Below are positions 12,693 to 14,352 of a DNA stretch of 14,352 nt, one piece after another. Made by a program: the position numbers and the translations under genes. The notes under the pieces were generated by a model. That model was not told where the DNA came from. It ran no database searches and saw only the letters and a list, made by a program, of their open reading frames with translations. This DNA comes from an uncultured Oscillospiraceae bacterium (GTDB taxonomy: Bacteria; Bacillota; Clostridia; Oscillospirales; Oscillospiraceae), in contig CAJUQN010000071.1 of assembly GCA_910588625.1 (NCBI GenBank), forward strand, positions 1-14,352. The letters run 5' to 3'. Each line of letters begins with the position of its first letter. The first letter of the stretch is position 1.

Positions 12693-12938
12693 ATGGCATA
12701 CAGTGACGAGATGTGGGCGGAAGCAAAAAAGAAATGCCGCCTAAACAATGAGGACATCGCCCTTGCCAAACGGCTGGGACTGAACCCGCGCAGCCTTATC
12801 AAAAACATCCCCAGCAAAAGCGAACCATGGAAAGCCCCGGTGAAGGACTGGCTGCACGAGATGGACGAGAAGCGCCAGAAAAAGTCGGCGCAAAAGCAGA
12901 AACGGAAAGCAAAGTCAAGCGGGAACGGCCCCGCCTGA
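12693..12938 (+). CDS. Small basic conserved protein of clostridial conjugative elements (81 aa)
   Basis: The sequence MAYSDEMWAEAKKKCRLNNE, LAKRLGLNPRSLIKNIPSKS and EPWKAPVKDWLHEMDEKRQK is a pattern I recognise as common beside DUF3848/DUF3849 genes in clostridial elements, without known function. The first 40 residues could form a helix-turn-helix-like unit (NNEDIALAKRLGLNPRSLIK); the last 25 are Lys/Gln-rich and probably disordered. The ribosome binding site is weak (GTGGTGG). A possible -10 (TACAAT, 12656-12661) lies in the divergent gap. It is the only plus-strand gene in this part of the block and converges on the DUF3848 gene, with only 11 bases between the stops. Confidence 0.8.
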   Translation: MAYSDEMWAEAKKKCRLNNEDIALAKRLGLNPRSLIKNIPSKSEPWKAPVKDWLHEMDEKRQKKSAQKQKRKAKSSGNGPA

Positions 12939-12949
12939 CTTCCTTCCTC

Positions 12950-13351
12950 TCACCGTTCCTGTGCAGGAGGTTTGACCGTCCCCTTGTCCGGCCCAGGCTG
13001 GGCGGGACGTTTCAACCCCTCCAGCACCGAAGGGCGATCCTGCTCTTTGCAAGCCATTTCCTCAGTGCAGCTCTCAATCACATCCCGGATGTCCTCCATG
13101 TGGTGGGTCTCCACCTTGCTCCACTCCTGGTATACGTCCGCCAATGGAGTGGGGGAAGCCAGCAGCGCCGCCGCCTGGGAAGCCGGGAGATCTAACGCCT
13201 CCATCTCCACCAGAATATCTTCACGCACCACAAATTCATTGGCATGATTTAAGATTTCATCGGGGGGCTGGGCCGTCAGCCATGCCCGGTACGCTTTCTG
13301 CTCGGCCTCCATTTTCTCATACAGGGCATCGTTTAGTTTTCGTTCGTCCAT
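12950..13351 (-). CDS. DUF3848-type protein (133 aa)
   Basis: The start at 13351 gives MDERKLNDALYEKMEAEQKA followed by YRAWLTAQPPDEILNHANEF and VVREDILVEMEALDL, the DUF3848 pattern (residues 1-50), then ALLASPTPLADVYQEWSK and a helical part. The function of the family is unknown; it regularly accompanies the giant helicase/methylase of clostridial conjugative elements. An AGGAG precedes the ATG at a long but acceptable spacing; the upstream extension would read through the terminator hairpin at 13381-13406. The C-terminus RPSVLEGLKRPAQP, ending PPAQER, is nearly the same as that of the helicase upstream, at protein and DNA level. Confidence 0.88.
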   Translation of the reverse strand: MDERKLNDALYEKMEAEQKAYRAWLTAQPPDEILNHANEFVVREDILVEMEALDLPASQAAALLASPTPLADVYQEWSKVETHHMEDIRDVIESCTEEMACKEQDRPSVLEGLKRPAQPGPDKGTVKPPAQER

Positions 13352-13380
13352 TTTATAGTCAACTCCTATTCCGAAAATAT

Positions 13381-13406
13381 GGACAGGCGGGTTTCCCCGC
13401 CTGTCC
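13381..13406 (-). terminator. Terminator after the helicase/methylase gene
   Basis: GGACAGGCGGG and CCCGCCTGTCC pair perfectly around a short loop, followed on the minus strand by ATATTTTC. It starts two bases after the stop codon of the helicase gene. Confidence 0.82.
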
Positions 13407-13407
13407 G

Positions 13408-14352
13408 TCAACGTTCCTGTGCGCATTTTCTGGGTCTGGCCGGTTCCTCCCTGGTCGGGAGGGGCCGTTTCAAGTTATCCAGCACCGAGGGACGGGCACA
13501 CTTGGCAATGGCCTGTTCATCATGGGCCGGTCCGCCGTCGATGTTCAGCAGGGAATCCAGCTCCGCGAGGCGGGCGGACTTCTGCCGCAGCTCGTCCTCC
13601 TGCAAGAATGGCTTTCCCACTTCTGCCTTTGCCGCGTCCCGCTGCTTATAGAGATCGTCGAGCTGGGCCTTGACCGCCTCCAACCGCTCCGGCATCTTGC
13701 CCAGCGCATGGTCGAGACGGACCAAATTGCCGCGAGGGTCCTCGCCTAACTCGGCTTGATGGGTCATCTCGCCTTTCAGCAGCAGCCGATACTGGAACAG
13801 ATGCAGCTCCGCCGCGAGGGTAAATCCACGATAACTGCCGATAGTTACAGGCTCTTTGTCCTTGATCCCTTTACAGACCTCTATCAACATAGCCCCTGCC
13901 GCTTCCCGATCCTCATAGGTGACGCCCTTTATCACGATGCCAGCGAAACCCTGGGAAACTTCCTGGACCACAGCGGCGGGCTGATCCGGCGCTGGAGCAG
14001 CACCTTGGCCCTGCTCACCCTCCGCAGGAGCCGCACCCTCGGCCTGTTCCCCGCTTGCGGGGGTGGGAACAGGCTTTTCTTTGATGATGGTCGGATGGGG
14101 ATGCTCCGCCAGCGTCACCATGTCGGCCTCCAGCCCTTTGATGTAGCTTTGATATTGCGCGATCTGCTCCGGGAACCGCTTCATCAGGCTGTCCTCCAGC
14201 TCATACCGTTTGCTCTGGTGGGCCGCTTTCATGATTTTGAGTTTGGACACGTCCACGTCCAGCTCCATACGCTCCTTGATGCGGGGGTCCCCGGCGCACA
14301 GCGCCTTGATCTCCGCATAGGACAGGGCCGCTTCATCCACATCCTCACAGGA
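13408..14352 (-). CDS. C-terminal end of the giant helicase/DNA-methylase of a conjugative element (partial)
   Basis: Only the last 314 residues are in the window; the frame stays open to the edge (SCEDVDEAALSYAEIKALCAG), so the gene continues to the right. The segment AALSYAEIKALCAGDPRIKE, DVSKLKIMKAAHQSKRYELE and FPEQIAQYQSYIKGLEADM is the hallmark of the C-terminal part of the very large (commonly over 2000 residues) SNF2-like helicase/N6-methylase proteins of clostridial conjugative elements. After a Pro/Ala/Glu-rich linker (about residues 90-125) comes a domain with GIVIKGVTYEDREAAGAMLI and IGSYRGFTLAAEL, then a coiled-coil-like region (PERLEAVKAQLDDLYKQRDA) and the tail RPSVLDNLKRPLP, ending CAQER. 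No catalytic motifs lie in the visible part; the full protein is thought to protect or process element DNA in the new host. Confidence 0.85.
   Translation of the reverse strand, partial: SCEDVDEAALSYAEIKALCAGDPRIKERMELDVDVSKLKIMKAAHQSKRYELEDSLMKRFPEQIAQYQSYIKGLEADMVTLAEHPHPTIIKEKPVPTPASGEQAEGAAPAEGEQGQGAAPAPDQPAAVVQEVSQGFAGIVIKGVTYEDREAAGAMLIEVCKGIKDKEPVTIGSYRGFTLAAELHLFQYRLLLKGEMTHQAELGEDPRGNLVRLDHALGKMPERLEAVKAQLDDLYKQRDAAKAEVGKPFLQEDELRQKSARLAELDSLLNIDGGPAHDEQAIAKCARPSVLDNLKRPLPTREEPARPRKCAQER

Overview
The window looks like an accessory region of a gut Clostridia genome, probably from the Oscillospiraceae side (Flavonifractor/Oscillibacter-like). This is inferred from the moderately G+C-rich coding, the CsrA type, the MobP-type relaxase and the DUF3848/DUF3849 neighbours typical of clostridial conjugative elements. 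Almost every gene is on the minus strand, so transcription mostly runs from right to left.

Right part (about 9.3-14.35 kb): the mobilisation block of an integrative/conjugative element. In transcriptional order it holds the C-terminal end of the very large helicase/DNA-methylase protein (cut by the window edge), a DUF3848 protein, a small basic protein on the plus strand, a DUF3849 protein, MobC, an Xre-type repressor on the plus strand, and a MOBP relaxase. Downstream of the relaxase is a cluster of inverted repeats that may hold oriT.

Middle (about 2.05-9.3 kb): the most interesting part. A complete serine resolvase/invertase is followed by a short non-coding segment. There, two 26-bp hix-like palindromes flank a good sigma-28/sigma-D type promoter that at present points away from the downstream genes. 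Then comes a co-directional set: a resolvase-like DNA-binding protein without a catalytic domain; a TnpB-family protein in which all three RuvC catalytic acids are replaced (N199, R283, E364); an omega-RNA-like guide RNA with a readable candidate guide; a second catalytic-domain-less resolvase paralogue; two divergent CsrA proteins; and a giant 1047-residue flagellin. The layout resembles the Salmonella hin-fljBA switch, where an invertase flips a promoter that drives an alternative flagellin and a repressor of the resident one. Here the repressor would be a nuclease-dead, RNA-guided TnpB (TldR-like), helped by CsrA. The operon, the switch and the guide target are inferences; the catalytic losses, the palindromes and the gene order are read directly.

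Left part (1-1.7 kb): three small minus-strand genes of lower G+C: an unrecognised soluble protein, a two-helix membrane protein resembling DUF6232, and a small unrecognised protein. A strong terminator separates the first from the other two. No rRNA, tRNA or CRISPR array was seen.
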